From assembly GCA_964648005.1 (NCBI GenBank), contig CAZYKR010000266.1, positions 1-5,929 of the forward strand: DNA of 5,929 nucleotides, written 5' to 3'. The DNA comes from JAGQTE01 sp964648005 (GTDB taxonomy: Bacteria; Actinomycetota; Acidimicrobiia; Acidimicrobiales; Acidimicrobilacustridaceae). This document shows, one piece after another, positions 5,771 through 5,929 of the stretch. The stretch's first letter is position 1. Each line of letters begins with the position of its first letter. The notes below the pieces were generated by a model. That model was not told where the DNA came from and made no database searches. It saw nothing but the letters and a program-made list of their open reading frames with translations. The translations under genes were made by a program, and so were the position numbers.

Positions 5771-5929
5771 CGGCGCCCGCCGCGCTGGGCCTCGGCCTTG
5801 GCGTAGGCGTCGACGATGTCCTGGACGATGCGGTGCCGCACCACGTCGCGCGACGACAGGTGCACGAACCCCAGCCCGTCGATGCCGTCGAGCACCGGCT
5901 CGAGGCCGGCCAGGCCCGACCGTCCGCCG
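5767..5929 (-). CDS. phoH: PhoH family ATPase, C-terminal end only
   Basis: The last 53 codons of a gene running off the right edge. The translated tail contains GLGFVHLSSRDVVRHRIVQ and then DIVDAYAKAEAQ, matching the conserved C-terminus of PhoH-like proteins (F-V-x-L near DVVRH-x-[IL]-V-x-x-I-V-x-A-Y). These are cytoplasmic ATPases linked to RNA metabolism. The nucleotide-binding motifs lie outside the window. The stop TGA at 5767-5769 overlaps the GTG start of ybeY by 4 nt, the usual coupling of this pair. The call relies on this short tail plus the phoH-ybeY-CorC-era gene order, which together are convincing. Confidence 0.9.
   Translation of the reverse strand, partial: GGRSGLAGLEPVLDGIDGLGFVHLSSRDVVRHRIVQDIVDAYAKAEAQRGGRR

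Noticed and set aside
1..5929. Mobile element, CRISPR array, defence island or other novel multi-gene system
   Set aside because: No transposase, integrase, spaced repeats or attachment-like ends are visible. Base composition is uniform except for the 170-bp spacer, and most genes are conserved housekeeping genes in a familiar order.

Overview
The window is about 5.9 kb of very GC-rich, densely coding bacterial DNA. Gene content and order (phoH, ybeY, a CBS-domain membrane protein, era), the Rv1264-like class III cyclase, the DinG-type helicase and SD-less starts preceded by TAnnnT hexamers point to an actinobacterium. Acidimicrobiia is my best guess, but that is inference from style and not from a marker gene.

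Left part, plus strand (1-2487): the 3' part of an iron-sulfur DinG/XPD-type helicase gene is followed after 27 bp by a complete class III adenylyl cyclase. The cyclase has an N-terminal regulatory region with a MerR-like helix pattern and all six canonical catalytic positions. Middle, minus strand (2512-2751): a small ribbon-helix-helix-like protein with a basic tail converges on the cyclase gene. A 170-bp, AT-richer spacer behind it (2752-2921) holds its likely promoter, a helically phased direct repeat and weak hairpins.

Right part, minus strand (2922-5929): a tightly packed housekeeping operon, read right to left as phoH (3' end only), ybeY, a CorC/HlyC-type membrane protein and era. phoH and ybeY overlap by 4 nt, ybeY and the membrane protein are 19 bp apart, and the membrane protein and era overlap by 8 nt. 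The theme is RNA and ribosome maturation (YbeY, Era, PhoH) with a probable magnesium/divalent-cation transporter. This order is common in Actinobacteria.

I see no undescribed multi-gene system. The most notable signal is regulatory. The cyclase and the small regulator, on opposite strands and unrelated in sequence, both begin immediately after a nearly identical element (CTACGGTCGNCGNC then ATG, 15 of 17 bases shared). TACGGT lies exactly 7 nt before the ATG in both, as expected for a -10 box driving leaderless mRNAs. In contrast, era inside the operon has a classical GGAGG Shine-Dalgarno.
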